Assembly: GCA_028532985.1 (NCBI GenBank)
Contig: JANCIK010000004.1
Coordinates: 434,001-498,000, forward strand
From: Stropharia rugosoannulata
Taxonomy: Eukaryota > Basidiomycota > Agaricomycetes > Agaricales > Strophariaceae
Reading direction: 5' to 3'
Length of the DNA: 64,000 bases
Below are positions 38,649 to 50,200 of this stretch, piece after piece. Each line of letters starts with the position of its first letter. The stretch's first letter is position 1. Below the pieces are notes generated by a model, which made no database searches, had not been told where the DNA came from, and worked only from the letters and a program-made list of their open reading frames with translations. A program made the position numbers and the translations under genes.

Positions 38649-40081
38649 TCACACCCGTTTTTTCTGTGCTTTCCTCTGTTCCTTTTCCAGTCTCCTCCTT
38701 GCTGCACGATTCATTTTAGGCGCCTCTGGGGCAGCAACTTCGCGGTCTTCACCAGCATTTTCATCCTCGGTCGATGTTCCTTCGATCTGTCCATTGTGCG
38801 ATGACTGATTATGCACACCACTGGTTGAAGACGACGCGCGGCGTCGTTCTGCTGCTCCCGCTAGTACCGCAGTAAAGGTATGGTTAACATAAATATCTTC
38901 ACGCGAAATTTTCAAACGAAGCATCTCGACGGCATGGCCATCTTTTCGGCGACCAGCATCGCGTATGAGCTCCTTGTCAGAGGAGCGCATAGGCATTCGC
39001 AGCATAAGCTGATTCTTTTTGTCCGCACGTATGTGCGTATTCAGGTACCTATATAATTAAATGAATTGATAAAGACCATGAGTAAAGCTGAAAGCATACT
39101 CAAGGCAGTTAGCCACATTTAACGGTTTAATTGTCGTTTTCCCTGTGATGGCAGATTCGACGGAAAATCCGTCATTGCGGATTGCATCGTCAATAGCATA
39201 TTTTCCAACTACAAATATACAAGAAATACTCTGCCTGCAGTTGTTTACAAACTGCGTGAGCACTACGGCACTATCCCCGTAACCGTTACTGTCGGTTTGT
39301 TTGCGGGCGCGTTCCCATATAGCAATATCACTGGGCGAGAGTGTTCGGGGAGGTTGCCACATGTCGGGAGTAGCCATACTGTGGAACTGGAGCATTCCTT
39401 CGATGTTGTCCCGGTCCCAATCATCAGGATATGCGTACATATTCTTGAAATCGGAGATCATCGTCGGCTCGATTCCAACGTCGATGTGAGCGAACAAGGG
39501 CGCTCCGATAATTTGTTTGTGTTTCTCGAGAGGCAATGTATGGAGAGAGAATATCAGAGCAAGACAGACCTGCATATGGTGAGAAAGCATTGGATTGCCC
39601 GCGACAGATTTGATGAGAGGGCCAATTCCTTCCCCTATCTCCGCTGAACAATGCTGCTTGTGAACAGGCCTTTAGGGGAGTGAAGAACCGAGCTTCGCAA
39701 ACGAGTGAAATTGTCATACCAGTCCTCTCTTTGACACTATAATGGTCAGAATATTAAGCAGGAGTCTGACACAAGGCAACCTCAACTATGCAGTTGCGTA
39801 CTTTCTGCGAGCAATAAAATGTTGATTTGCACTTATATGCGGATCCAGATAGTATTTAGCTTTCATACTCTAGTAAGCGGTCCAGAAAGTAAACTCACAC
39901 CTGAACACTTCTTTAAAACGCGTTCAATGTCCCTGGCGCTGCCACAGTTGGTACAAGCCAAAATAGCTTCTTTCCTCCCCATTTTGATAACTGATTTGGA
40001 CGGGGCATCCGACTTGAAAGTCGTTTCTCGATCGGGATGCACCAGGCTACCAAAGATCTGGGGAGGTTCCAGTTTTTCCAT
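38649..40081 (-). CDS. MYND-type zinc finger protein, minus-strand paralogue (399 aa)
   Basis: Five exons: 39899-40081, 39802-39831, 39720-39736, 39100-39669 and 38649-39048. Exon sizes 183, 30 and 17 nt are exactly those of the plus-strand paralogue at 40698. The N-terminal MYND finger has all eight ligands: Cys43, Cys46, Cys59, Cys62, Cys68, Cys72, His80 and Cys84. MYND fingers bind proline-rich partner peptides. The rest (IGEGIGPLIKSV, HIDVGIEPTMISDFKN, PDDWDRDNIEGM) is shared only with the paralogue here as far as I can tell, and the C-terminus is a basic helix (MNRAARRRLEKEQRKAQKK). No SET domain is present. The start was chosen at MEKLEPPQ because it gives the same length as the paralogue. 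The pair is head to head across a mirrored promoter region. Confidence 0.86.
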
Positions 40082-40697
40082 TGCTTCAACCGGAAGTCGC
40101 AAAGTCGATTGCTTTACAATGTTGGTGAGTGGTTGGAAGTACAGTGCTGGCTATATGCGGTTTTCAACTTCGCGAATCAACTGGCTGTAATATTCGCACG
40201 CTTATAAAGGCCAAAAATAGACGCCGCGCTCTTGACGCGCTCCCGCAGTCTTGATCAAAGAGGTAGTTCATCCCCGTCATCCCCTTGCTTACACTAACAG
40301 ATATAGAGTAGCTACATATATTTGTAGTACTTTCTACTCAAACGAACACAGTAATATCACTTTTATACATAAATTATTCGCACTTGCTCAAGCTTTCTAC
40401 TAAAACGCTAAGGGCCCCACCGCTTTCAGTATTCTGTACAATCTGTTCTTCTATTCTACTTCTCATTCTACCGCATAACTGATTCCTCTTTCAATTAAAA
40501 GTTTATTGAAGAGTATCAGACAGGCGCGTGTCTATTTTTCGCCTTTATGAACGTGCGAATAATATCATAACACATTGATTCGCGCATGCACAACGCATGC
40601 GGCACATAGGCTTATATAGTCCCTTATTTACCTCCATCCACCACCTCCCCACCAGCGGTCGCTATCGCAGTTTGCTTGTTACTTCTGACTTTCAACA
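40082..40697. promoter_or_regulatory. Mirrored divergent promoter of the MYND pair
   Basis: A 32-bp block at about 40190-40221 (TATTCGCACGCTTATAAAGG and following AAAAATAGAC) recurs inverted at about 40530-40562 with 29 of 32 matches. Further out on both sides a TTGATTCGCG word is also mirrored (about 40171-40180 in inverted form and 40576-40585). A TATATAG lies at 40613-40619, about 80 bp before the plus-strand start. The minus-strand gene has the CTTATAAAGG word about 120 bp upstream of its start. So the promoter was duplicated with the genes. Confidence 0.6.
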
Positions 40698-42137
40698 ATG
40701 AATAAATCCGAAGCCATCCATGTCTTCAATGGCATGGTGCATCCTGATCGAGAGACGAACTTCAAGTCAGATGCGCCACCCAAGTCAGTTATCAAGGTTG
40801 GGAGGAAAGAAGCGATCATGGCCTGCACCAAGTGTGGTAGTCCCGGGGACGATGACCGTGTGGTCAAAAAGTGCGCAGGTGTAAGTTGATTTACCTTGAT
40901 CACCTACTTTGAAAGCTGACCGCTATGTGGGGCCCCGAATTAGTGCAAATTAACGTATTACTGCTCGCATAAAGTGCGCACCTTTTGGATACAGCTGGTT
41001 TTTGCCTAACCTTAATGTTACCGTCTTATTATTCCAGTGCCAAAAGGAGGACTGGTATGACGTTTTAACGCATTTTCAAAGACCTGTTTTCATTCCCTTA
41101 AAGGCCTGTTCACAAGCAAAATTGTACATCAGAGCTGGGAGAGGGCATTGGCCCCCTCATTAAATCTGTAACCGGCAACCCAATGCTTTCTCACTATATG
41201 CAGGTCTGCCTTGCACTTACATTCTCGCTTCACCACCTTCATAGGTTGCCTGCCGACAAACGTAGACAAGTTATCCGAACCCCGTTGTCTGTGCACATCG
41301 ACGTCGGAATTGAACCATCCAAAATTGCCGATTTCATGAATTTGTACACATATCCTGACGACTGGGACAAGGACGACATGGAAGGGATGCTCCAGTTCCA
41401 TAACCTAACCACCCCGGACATGTGGGAACCTCGCCGTTCGCTCTCACCCAAAGATGTTGCTATATGGAAACGTGCCCGCGAGGATACCGACGACGACGGT
41501 GACGACGACTGCGCCGTCGTGCTCACGCAGTTTGTTAACAACTTCAGACAATGCATCACTTGCATTTTTGTGGTTGGAGATGAGGCAATCGACCAAGCGC
41601 GTCGCAATAAGCCATTTACAGTCGGATCCGCCATCACGGGGGAAACAACAGACAAACCGCTGAGCGTGCCCACCTGCTTTGAGTATGTTTATCAGGTTAA
41701 CTCGCAGTCTTCACATCTTCATAAATTGACTTCATCCGTCTAGATATCTGAATACGCACATTCGCGCAGACAAAAAGAATCAACTCATGCTACGAGTACC
41801 TATGCGCCAATCTGACAAGGAGCTCATACGCGATGCAGGTCGCCAAAATGGCGGCCATGCTGTCCAAATGCTTCGCCTGAAAATGTCGCGAGAAGGGGTG
41901 TATGTGAGCCATCCTGTTGGTGTAGTGCCAGCGGGAGCAGAAGCCAGGCAAGAATCGTCGTCCACCAGCCTTGCCGATGAGCCATTAGCGGAAAGCAGAC
42001 TGATTGCCGATAATGAAAATGGGGATGAGGGGGATGAGGGTCGTGAATTGCCCATCCCCGAGGTTCCTAAAATGAATCGCGCAGCAAGGAGAAGATTAGA
42101 AAAAGAACAGAGGAAAGCTCAGAAACGGCGAATGTGA
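40698..42137 (+). CDS. MYND-type zinc finger protein, plus-strand paralogue (400 aa)
   Basis: Five exons: 40698-40880, 40944-40973, 41038-41054, 41104-41682 and 41744-42137. Introns are 49-64 nt; one donor is GTGCGC. The MYND finger has Cys43, Cys46, Cys59, Cys62, Cys68, Cys72, His80 and Cys84 with family spacing, and the CQKEDW and VHKQNC words. It is split by three introns, one leaving a 17-nt exon. The body matches the minus-strand paralogue along its whole length (roughly two thirds identical by eye), including NPMLSHYMQVCLAL, TYPDDWDKDDMEGMLQFH, LTQFVNNFRQCITCIFVVG and YLNTHIRADKKNQLMLR. An acidic Asp run (DDDGDDD) near residue 220 is specific to this copy. A basic tail closes the protein. 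Probably a nuclear or cytosolic protein-interaction factor; no enzymatic motif is seen. Confidence 0.9.
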
Positions 42138-42247
42138 TTTTTCAAGAACTTGCGTTTTGCAATGTTCCATTCTCTTAGCTACACCAGTTATCGTTGGCAA
42201 AGAGTAGCTCAAGCAGAATAAGGCAGCTTTGAGAATCCGATTGAGGC

Positions 42248-42428
42248 TTAAATTAATAGGAAATTTTTGACTGCCCCTGGACAATGAGTTAGTACAACAG
42301 AACAGCCAGGGGAAAGTGGCCAAACACTTACTATGTAGTATGTCTGCAGAAGTACCCTCCAAGCGCACATAAACCTGATTATACTCCATGCAAAGGATCT
42401 GGTTGCTCGTGTCTTGCCATCTATCCAT
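42248..42428 (-). CDS. Possible very small two-exon gene (41 aa) or 3' end of a longer one
   Basis: Minus-strand exons 42332-42428 and 42248-42276 are joined by a 55-nt intron with GTAAGT donor, a perfect TACTAAC branch site and CAG acceptor, the best-looking intron signal in this part of the window. The frame starts MDRWQDTSNQILCMEYN and continues YVRLEGTSADIL before the intron. The frame remains open a little upstream of the ATG, so an earlier exon may exist after the acceptor-like ACTGTAG at about 42448-42454. I do not recognise the family. It lies between the convergent end of the MYND gene and the start of the gene at 42728. Confidence 0.33.
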
Positions 42429-42727
42429 AACAAAGCCGTTATGAGCGTCTACAGTAAGCCACAGTGGGCAGCCAAGCCCGAAACGTGGTGTAGCGTAGTT
42501 TGAAAGCGCACAGGCCAGTGCGCAGTTTCATTGTTTTGGGATTTATTCCCACGGGTGAGACTTATCAACAGAACTCGCCACTGTGACACTTTCCTCCTGA
42601 ACCTCCCGTCACCACCAGTCACGAATTTGTCACTGCTCACCGCCAAAGCGGTCGCGCAGGTCACAATCCCATCACAGCTACAACCACTCGCAAGGGTTCG
42701 CCCAAACCCCAAAGCAGCCCGAACCGC

Positions 42728-43990
42728 ATGGACGGAGGGCTGCGCAGTGAAGCCCCACGGCGCAGGCCGCGCGAGAGCGAGACAGAGAGCCAGAAGATAA
42801 AGCGCGAGAAGGCAGCCGAGAGGCAGCGTAGAAAGCGCGAGCGGGATCGCAAGAATGCCGGTATGGGTGTTAACGCTTTTTCGTCAGGTAGCATCGGAGA
42901 CCCATATCACCCCCTCGCAGCAGCGTTGCAACAACAGCAGCAGGCTCAGGCTCAGCAGTTGGAAGCCCAAGCACAACAGCAAGTGCAGCAGGCCCAAGCC
43001 CAGGCGGCGGCGGCGGCGGCGCAGATGCAGCAGCAAGGCCAGGTCGCCCCAGGCTCGCAGGCGCAGCAAGCGGGAGGCGGCGGAGCTACTAGTGCGTATG
43101 GAGCGCCACCCGAATTGACCCCCGAGGAGGTCGAACGAAGGGATCGCGTTCGCGCGGCTGCACGCGAGAGACAACGAAAACACAGGCTGCTCGTGAAACA
43201 GCGGAGGATGCGCGACTTGGGGCTCGACATGGGGAACGAAATCATGACGGGAATGGACGAGGTCCATTATCGTGCGGCGCCTGATGGCCAGTACCATCAG
43301 GTTATTCCACCGGAAATGCAACAGCAGCTTCCGCCTCCACCTCCGCCTCCGCATCCGCCACTGCCTCCTCACGAACCACCGTTTCCGCAGGGTGCTCCTT
43401 TGGGAGGACAAACTTTTGCCTCAACACTGTTGCTTTCCTTCTCATGTGCACCGCTACTGAAGCAGCATCTACTACGCACGCTCAACATGTCGAATGAAGA
43501 GCTCGCTTCTCTCGAACCTATCATCGCTGAAGCATGGGATAGATGGGACCATCAGGTGCGTGGTTTTATTCAAGTTTTTGAACAACATTCTGAAATGCAA
43601 ACTACAGAGGCGGGTGCACTACGCAGAACAAGTGGCCAAGAACGGCGGACAGCCACCGGGACTTGCACCCCAATATGCGGTGGAAATGGCTCCTCCTCCT
43701 CACGACCCAAATGCTCCTCCTCCCCATCCATTCCCTGCATCCGCTGACCCGAACGACTTTCGGGCGCGCTTCCATCGGTCCATCATAGCGCCAGCGCCGT
43801 TTAGGACGGCGTTTGGGGAAACACCAGCCCCGACTACGGCAACGCCGCCTGCTGCAGGACCGGCGCCTACCGAATCCATTGATCCACATCTTGCGACGGC
43901 TACGAATGGGGCGTCTGCTGCGCCGAAAAGTGAGTATTTCATGCATTTTTTCTCTTCATGAGTGTTAACGGTGTGATATTTGCAGGTTAA
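42728..43990 (+). CDS. Gln/Pro-rich coiled-coil hypothetical protein (about 384 aa)
   Basis: Exon 1 is 42728-43555; a 52-nt intron (GTGCGT...CTACAG) leads to exon 2 at 43608 with frame DHQ-RRVHYAEQVAKNG. A last intron (43930-43985, GTGAGT...TTGCAG) would end the protein a codon later at 43990; without it the frame stops at 43961 after a few extra residues. The N-terminus is strongly basic and helical (SQKIKREKAAERQRRKRERD, about residues 20-40), followed by a Gln/Ala-rich stretch (about 65-110), a second basic helix (RAAARERQRKHRLLVKQRRM, about 140-160), Pro runs around 205-225, and a helical block (MSNEELASLEPIIAEAWDRW). The basic helices suggest nucleic-acid or nuclear function, by inference. 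No known DNA-binding fold is identifiable. Confidence 0.68.
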
Positions 43991-44298
43991 ATGCTCACCC
44001 TAATGGGTTAATAACCTATATTATATTCAAATCCCCTTCGTCATTAGTATTTTCGCTCATCTCTGTATTTTGTTCCTCGTATCATTATCATTGTAGTGTA
44101 CGTTTTAACACTGTCCGTCTGTGTAATGGCCATTTATTTTTCTAGTGAACTTTAGTCCTCTCTCAGATTTAAACCGCCAATGCTTATTTCTTCCCCCTTC
44201 ATTGTGTTGATGCGATGTTGTCTAACAGTGGATTGTAGGTTCTCGTCCATCTCATGAGCACTGTACATTTGAGTTAGATTCAGGTATACCATCAACAT
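43991..44298 (+). other. Short convergent intergenic stretch
   Basis: The 3' flanks of the converging genes ending at 43990 and 44299. It is T-rich and non-coding; nothing else is seen. Confidence 0.5.
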
Positions 44299-45513
44299 CT
44301 AGAAGACGTACTCATCCTGTTCATCAAAGTTTTCCTCGAAAAAACGGCCCGGATTCCAGATGCGTCCCCTCGGCGAATACTTGAGACGCATATCTTCCCA
44401 GAGATATGCATCCAGCTCGTGCTTTTCGACGAGAGAGATGACGTAGCTGAACTTGAGTTTGCGGTGGATAACCGGAACACACAGCATCGCCGGAGTGTCG
44501 TAGTGCGTTGTCGACAGCGTCCAAGAGTTGGTTTCCACAAAGCTCGGCGGAAAGTTGACTGGGGAGAGTGTGATAGTCCAGCACAATTTGTCGCCGACGT
44601 GACGGTGGCCGAATGCTAGCGACATGCAAAGATCGATACGTGCTTGACCTTCAGAATAGTCGGATAACCGGACGAACTTCCATCCGCGATCTACGTATTT
44701 TAGAGCGGCTGGGCTAGGGAATACTAGACCATCCAAACGGCACCCTAGCGAGATACGCTGCTCGAAGGTTGCCTTCGGAAATAAAGAGTACGCTTTTTCG
44801 TGAGTAATTACGTTCATAACGCATGCTGAAGGGTGTACCCGTTAGAAATGTGAAGCGTAACGGGCTCTGAAACTCGAACATACTAGAGTGAAATTTGAGA
44901 ATTCGCTGCATGGGAGTAGCCAACGACGTTATTAGTTGTATTTTGCGGAGGGGGTGTTGCTTTTGGAAGTTAAAGACCCACGGCGACCCAGGATAGTCCT
45001 GTCCATTCAGTACCGCATCTTCGATCAGGTGGGGTATGTGTTGTCTTTCAGGCGGGTTAAGCGCGAACGCGCCTTCCAGTGTCCTAGTCTGAACGCCTTC
45101 CTCCGATGGGACGTATCTGTACCCAATGCCGACCAGCCATTCTGTCAGAACACGCGAAAAGCGGTGCTCCAAGTACAAATCCAAGTCTGACTCGGGATAG
45201 TAATCGCGGTCGAAGAACTGGACTGCCGTTGAGCCAGATATGAGGGACCCGGTGAGGTACTGAAGTTCGCGGAATTTAGTGATCTCTTCGGGTGTGAAGT
45301 ATCGAGAAAGCAGATTCTCTATCCGGAAGGCGCGTTTGAAATATTTCCGTACGACGGAGTATGTGGCTTTACAAGTCCGGGAGAGCCTACAAAGATCTGC
45401 GGCAGTCAACGAGTCTAAGAGACTGTCCTCTCTGGTGGAAGCCCTAATCGAAAGACATATTAGAATTTATTAAAGATAATGGCATTGCAAGCGCACAGAG
45501 CATTGATGAACAT
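44299..45513 (-). CDS. F-box-like protein with a nucleotidyltransferase-like core, copy 1 (367 aa)
   Basis: Three exons: 45497-45513 (17 nt), 44884-45443 and 44299-44825, with introns of 53 nt (GTGCGC...CTAAT...ATTAG) and 58 nt. The lengths sum to an exact frame. N-terminus LLDSLTAADLCRLSRTCKAT (about residues 14-33) resembles an F-box, the Skp1-binding motif of SCF ubiquitin ligases. It is followed by LISGSTAVQFFDRDYYPESDLDLYLEH: the Gly-Ser (76-77) and Asp-x-Asp (92 and 94) layout is that of the Pol-beta nucleotidyltransferase fold. Conserved IQLITSLATPMQRILKFHSS, DRGWKFVR, CWTITL and ETNSWTLS words follow, all shared with the copy at 54208. Whether it transfers nucleotides is not known; the third catalytic acidic residue cannot be assigned by eye. 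A 7-mer TATA box lies about 70 bp upstream. Confidence 0.86.
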
Positions 45514-45579
45514 ATCACGTTCGCGAGATGGACCTTTAACTTGAAGGTTCGCAGCTAGAAGTTGAAGTTGGAAAGTAGA

Positions 45580-45587
45580 TTTATATG
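45580..45587 (-). promoter_or_regulatory. TATA box of the 44299-45513 gene
   Basis: On the minus strand the sequence reads CATATAAA about 67-74 bp upstream of the start codon at 45513, a usual distance for a fungal gene with a short leader. Confidence 0.45.
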
Positions 45588-46496
45588 GTCCTAAAAATTG
45601 TGTGAATAGAAGACGAAGAATTTATAAACCGAAATCCGAAGAGGATGAAACGTCACTCCATTGTTCATGATGTACATGTAATCGCAAAACCAACGCGCGA
45701 ATAGCCAGGCGAATTCGACAGCTTCGGTCGGCCATTATGACTATGCGAATCGTGACAAGAATTCTGTCCATAAGTGACTGACCCACTCCGTTAGGTAACC
45801 TATTTCGAGGCCCCGGTTATGAGATTCCTTTCACAGGTCACTTCAAAATAGGTCGTTTCTGTCATTAAGCAGCTGTGTAAGGCTCAGGTGGTCAATAGAA
45901 AGTCTCCTTCGGTCAATCCGAATTTCGAAACGTTGCATGTATGTATAAGTATCTATTAGTTTAACTTCCAAGAGGTGTTCTAGCTCACAGGAATTTAATT
46001 CAAATACACATCCCCGCGACGGATGTAACATGATTTGTGCCCGGACAGCTTTCAACCGTGCGGATTACTACAGCCTTGAGATTGTGCGAAGCATAAAAAA
46101 CGATCGGATGTATTCCCCCCCAAAAATCGCAGAGGTGAGTGAGAGCGGACACCATGCAAGAAGGGCCAGATGACAGGGATACCTAGACGATGCAACTCTT
46201 TCAGCACAAGCAGTTCAGCTTCCCTGACGCGGACCTCTTGTGAATATTTTTGGTCGTGACGCGACGTCGGAGGATATGGAAATTTCTTTCATGAGAACAC
46301 GGCGTATACTAGAAGTAGCGGAAAACATTGTGGCTCTGGCCGCAATGCATTAGTAACGATAATCAAGGAAGAAAATGGAGGCATGGGCGATGAACGAGGT
46401 GACTTTCTAACGAGCCATAGAAATTTCATGACGTAGCATCAAAAGTTGGACGACTGTCGGGTCTCTATTGGCATTCCATTAACGCTGAATACATGT
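45588..46496 (+). other. Intergenic stretch
   Basis: No supported gene. A 70-codon minus-strand frame at 45843-46055 has no motif and no plausible context. Nothing else is seen. Confidence 0.45.
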
Positions 46497-46794
46497 CTAA
46501 TGTAAAGAGTTCTTGGCGAGTTCAGCAGCGTAGGGGTTGCGAGGGTCGTTGCGCCATTCAGCAGCTATAAACTATCAGTTAGACCACAAACAAAACAACG
46601 TATTTACTGGTCACCCACATCGAACTCCCGAATCCTGAGCCTTGTTGATGAGGAACATGGTAACGAAAGAAGCCGTGATGAAAGGCCACAAGGGCTTGAC
46701 AACCTGTAGTGGGTCCAACTGTAAGATAATTAGAAAGAATGGGGGAAAAAAGACGTGCGGGTGTGGGCCATTTGCGGAGTCCAAGGAAAGCCAT
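46497..46794 (-). CDS. ATP18: Mitochondrial ATP synthase subunit i/j (Atp18, 62 aa)
   Basis: Three exons: 46759-46794, 46619-46703 and 46497-46564. The spliced product starts MAFLGLRKWPTP, continues VVKPLWPFITASFVTMFLIN and ends with AEWRNDPRNPYAAELAKNS. This is the pattern of fungal subunit i/j: N-terminal LRxxPTPxxKPLWPF, one TM helix (about residues 17-35), and a C-terminal NDPRNP block. The protein sits in the Fo membrane part of complex V and helps dimer organisation. The first intron (55 nt) starts with GC rather than GT (CCC then GCACGT) and ends CTACAG; no GT donor in reach preserves the conserved PTP-VVKP junction. The second intron uses GTGGGT. The length matches yeast (59 aa). It is divergent from VPS11. 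Confidence 0.9.
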
Positions 46795-47208
46795 TTTATT
46801 AATGAGTCGCCTAGACTGATAACTAGTCAGAACGATGCACACAGTGAGCTATGCCAAACATACGGGGTTGGAGGACGAAGAGGGTTGGTTGGAGGTCGGG
46901 CGGGACCGTTTGCGTGGATGACCTGGGATTTACAGGACCGTGGGAGCGGCTTACTCCTTTCAGAAGAGGTCATACGGCGGCAGTGCCCTCCTAAACTTGT
47001 CCGAGTACAAGTCAGGCTCGGGTCTCGACAGTCCATGCACTTACATCTCATACACTGTGATATACCATAATACCCTCGTTCATCCACAATTGACCGTCAA
47101 ATTGTCTTAATTCTAGGAAGAGCCATATAAAAGTTCTGACAAACCCGAATTCCTTCCCCTAGCCTGACTGCATATGACGCACGTTGCAATCGCATTTTGA
47201 ATCGAACT
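46795..47208. promoter_or_regulatory. Divergent promoter region of ATP18 and VPS11
   Basis: 414 bp between two start codons pointing apart. It is GC-richer in the middle (46870-46930). No clear TATA element is seen and short frames inside look non-coding. Confidence 0.45.
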
Positions 47209-50200
47209 ATGTCTTCAAACTTAGCATCGCTGACTGCGAAAGTCGCCAATATTAACGGCTCTTCGACCAATGGAGCATCACCTGCTGTAAATGTTGCTTT
47301 GCTACTGTGGTCATTACGCGCAATTCTTACAAAAATCTACAGTGGCGGCAGTTTACGTTCTTCGACGCGGTGACTGTCAAAGACGCGCATGATCTGGATA
47401 GCACTCCAGATGTTTTCAAAGTATGTATCGTTTGTTGCACCCATGACTGCATTCATAATTATATTCAGTCCACGCCAGAAATTTCTACAGTCATTAGCTC
47501 TTCCGCAGGTGTCCTCGTTGCCGACATTCATGGAAGCGTCCACCTCTTGAATCGAGAATTTGAGTCAACAAGTAGCTGGGTTGCACACGTTGGGGGCCGA
47601 GTCACGCATATGATAGAGAAGAAAGGCATTTTGGTGACCCTAGGGGTACGCAACTCATTGCATATTACTTTGATTCTGTTACCGACTATTATGCTGATAG
47701 GAAGAAGATTCCGTGCGCTCTCCACTCCTGAAAATATGGGATCTTCAATCTATAGACAAGAAAACTGGAGCGCCGAATCTCTTACGCTCTACCAAAGTTC
47801 AGCTGAACAACAGACCACATCCCGTGCGTCTAAGCTACATTATTCTTTTGTATCACCCATGAACTTGTATAACAGGTCACTACCGTTGCTCTGTCATCAA
47901 CGCTTTCGCATCTTGCCATTGGACTCGGTGATGGGACGGTTATCCTCTACCGGCATCTCGATCAATCTCTGGCCTCCTCCACGTCCTTAACAGCTCTCCC
48001 CAAATCGCGTACGATACATGAGTCGCCCACAGAACCCATCACCGGTCTCGGATTCCGAGAGCCGCTACAGGAAGGGTCTACATCTGATGCAGATGGTAGC
48101 GCCCACGCGAATGACGGACATTCAAACGACAAAGCTTACTATCTGTTCATTGTTACGACAAACAGGGTGTTGGCGTACCAAGTTTCTGGACGGAACAGTG
48201 GTGGTGCAGCCGTAGAGGTAGATGAAGTCGGAACTGGCTTAGGTTGTGCAACGATGGATTGGAACCACCGAAACATGGCAGTAGCTCGTGATGAAGCCAT
48301 TTACGTCTGTGGTGTCGATGGTCGCGGGGCCTGCTATGCATATGAGGGTATGCACCATGTTCTTCTTAAAGATATAACTACAGTTATTTGACCGCCTTTC
48401 CTACAGGTCATAAGTCTTCCATCCATACTCATCTTAACTATCTCGTCATAATTTCCCCGCCCTTCTTCCCTTCCGCAACATCTGCCTCGGCAACTGTGCG
48501 CAACCTTGTTGCGCGACAGCCCAACGCAACCGAAACCGACGTGACCAAGGTCACCATTTTTGACGTTGAGAACAAGCTCGTTGCGTACTCAGGCACATTT
48601 AAGCAAGGGGTTAGAGAAGTGTTTTCACAATGGGGAATGGCGTATGTGCTCTCAACAGACGGAAGTGTACGTTCATCCGTTCATCAAATTTTGAATCTTC
48701 TGACAATCACCGCCTATAGTTGACTTGTCTGCAAGAGAAATCGACAGCGGCCAAGCTTGATATGCTCTACCGGAAATCTTTGTATCTCCTCGCATTAAAC
48801 CTCGCGTCGACGCAGAAACTCGATGATTCAAGTGTGGCTGACATTCACCGTCAGTACGGAGACCACCTATATGCGAAGGGTGACTGGGATGGCGCAATGG
48901 CACAATATGTTCAGACGATTGGTCACCTGCAACCCAGTTATGTTATCCGCAAGGTAGCGTCTCTAGCATTCCTTTATTTAAAGCCCATAATTAAGCATGA
49001 TATTATGAAACCCAGTATCTAGATGCCCAACGTATTCACAGCTTGGTGACTTACCTTCAAGAACTACACTCAATGGGGCTGGCCAACGCCGACCACACGA
49101 CCCTCCTTCTCAATACATATACTAAGCTCAAGGACGTTGCTCGTTTGGACAGCTTCATCAAGACTGAGTCACGTAGCAAAGGGCATGGTGGAGAAGAGGA
49201 ATTACCATTCGACCTTGTGACTGCCATACGTGTATGCCGACAAGCAGGTTACTTTGAGCACGCCAGTTACCTCGCAAAGAAATATGAACGACATGAAGAC
49301 TACCTGCGAATACAAATTGAAGATGCGGGGAATTATGCTGAAGCGCTTGCATATCTGCGGAAACTAGGCTCCGAGGCGGTATGTTTCTTGTCTGTTTCAC
49401 AGTCATTTACTGAACGCGACGTTATAGGCAGAGAACAACTTGGCGAGGTACGGAAGGGCACTGCTCCAGGCACTACCGCAGGAGACAACACAACTTCTCA
49501 TCGACCTATGTACGACCACAGGTGCTCTCGAGAACCCTCCGGACTCTGCGTCGGCGGTCACTTCACCTACAGGACCTAAACTTGTTGCCCCAGGCCCATC
49601 CTATCTTTCCTACCTTGCACTGAACCGTGGCACAACAGCAACTACAGTTGTCTCTTCTGAAACAGCAACTCCACCTTCGCCCTCGATTAAGACAGTTAGG
49701 GCGGAAAACGTTTCCAGGCGCGCTGATTCGGTGTATGATGGGACTATAACAGCATCTGCCGCAGCATCTGCACCGTCTACGCCGCCTCCGACAGCAAAAG
49801 CGGCATCAATACGCGGACCTCTCGGAAGTGCAGCGCTTGCTGCTCCCCAACTACCTGCTGTCAAGCCGCTCTCACCACGCATATATTTCCCCCACTTCGT
49901 AGATCATTTGGACCAATTTGTCGTATTTCTGGAGACGGTGGCCATGCGCCGCTGGGGTCAAAGTGTTGAGGACCAACCGCCCGGGTCCATCGGCCTTTAC
50001 AGCGATAGAAGCAGTTTTGCACGCATAGATGAGGACGAGCTCGCAGACCAGCAGGATCAGGTTTCAGTTTGGAATACCCTTCTCGAACTGTACCTCACGC
50101 TGCCTCTACACACCGGCCCGCCAGGCCAACGGACGACATTCGACGAAGGTACGATGCGGGACAAGGCTATGCGTGTGCTGCGTAGCAGTGAGATTCCATA

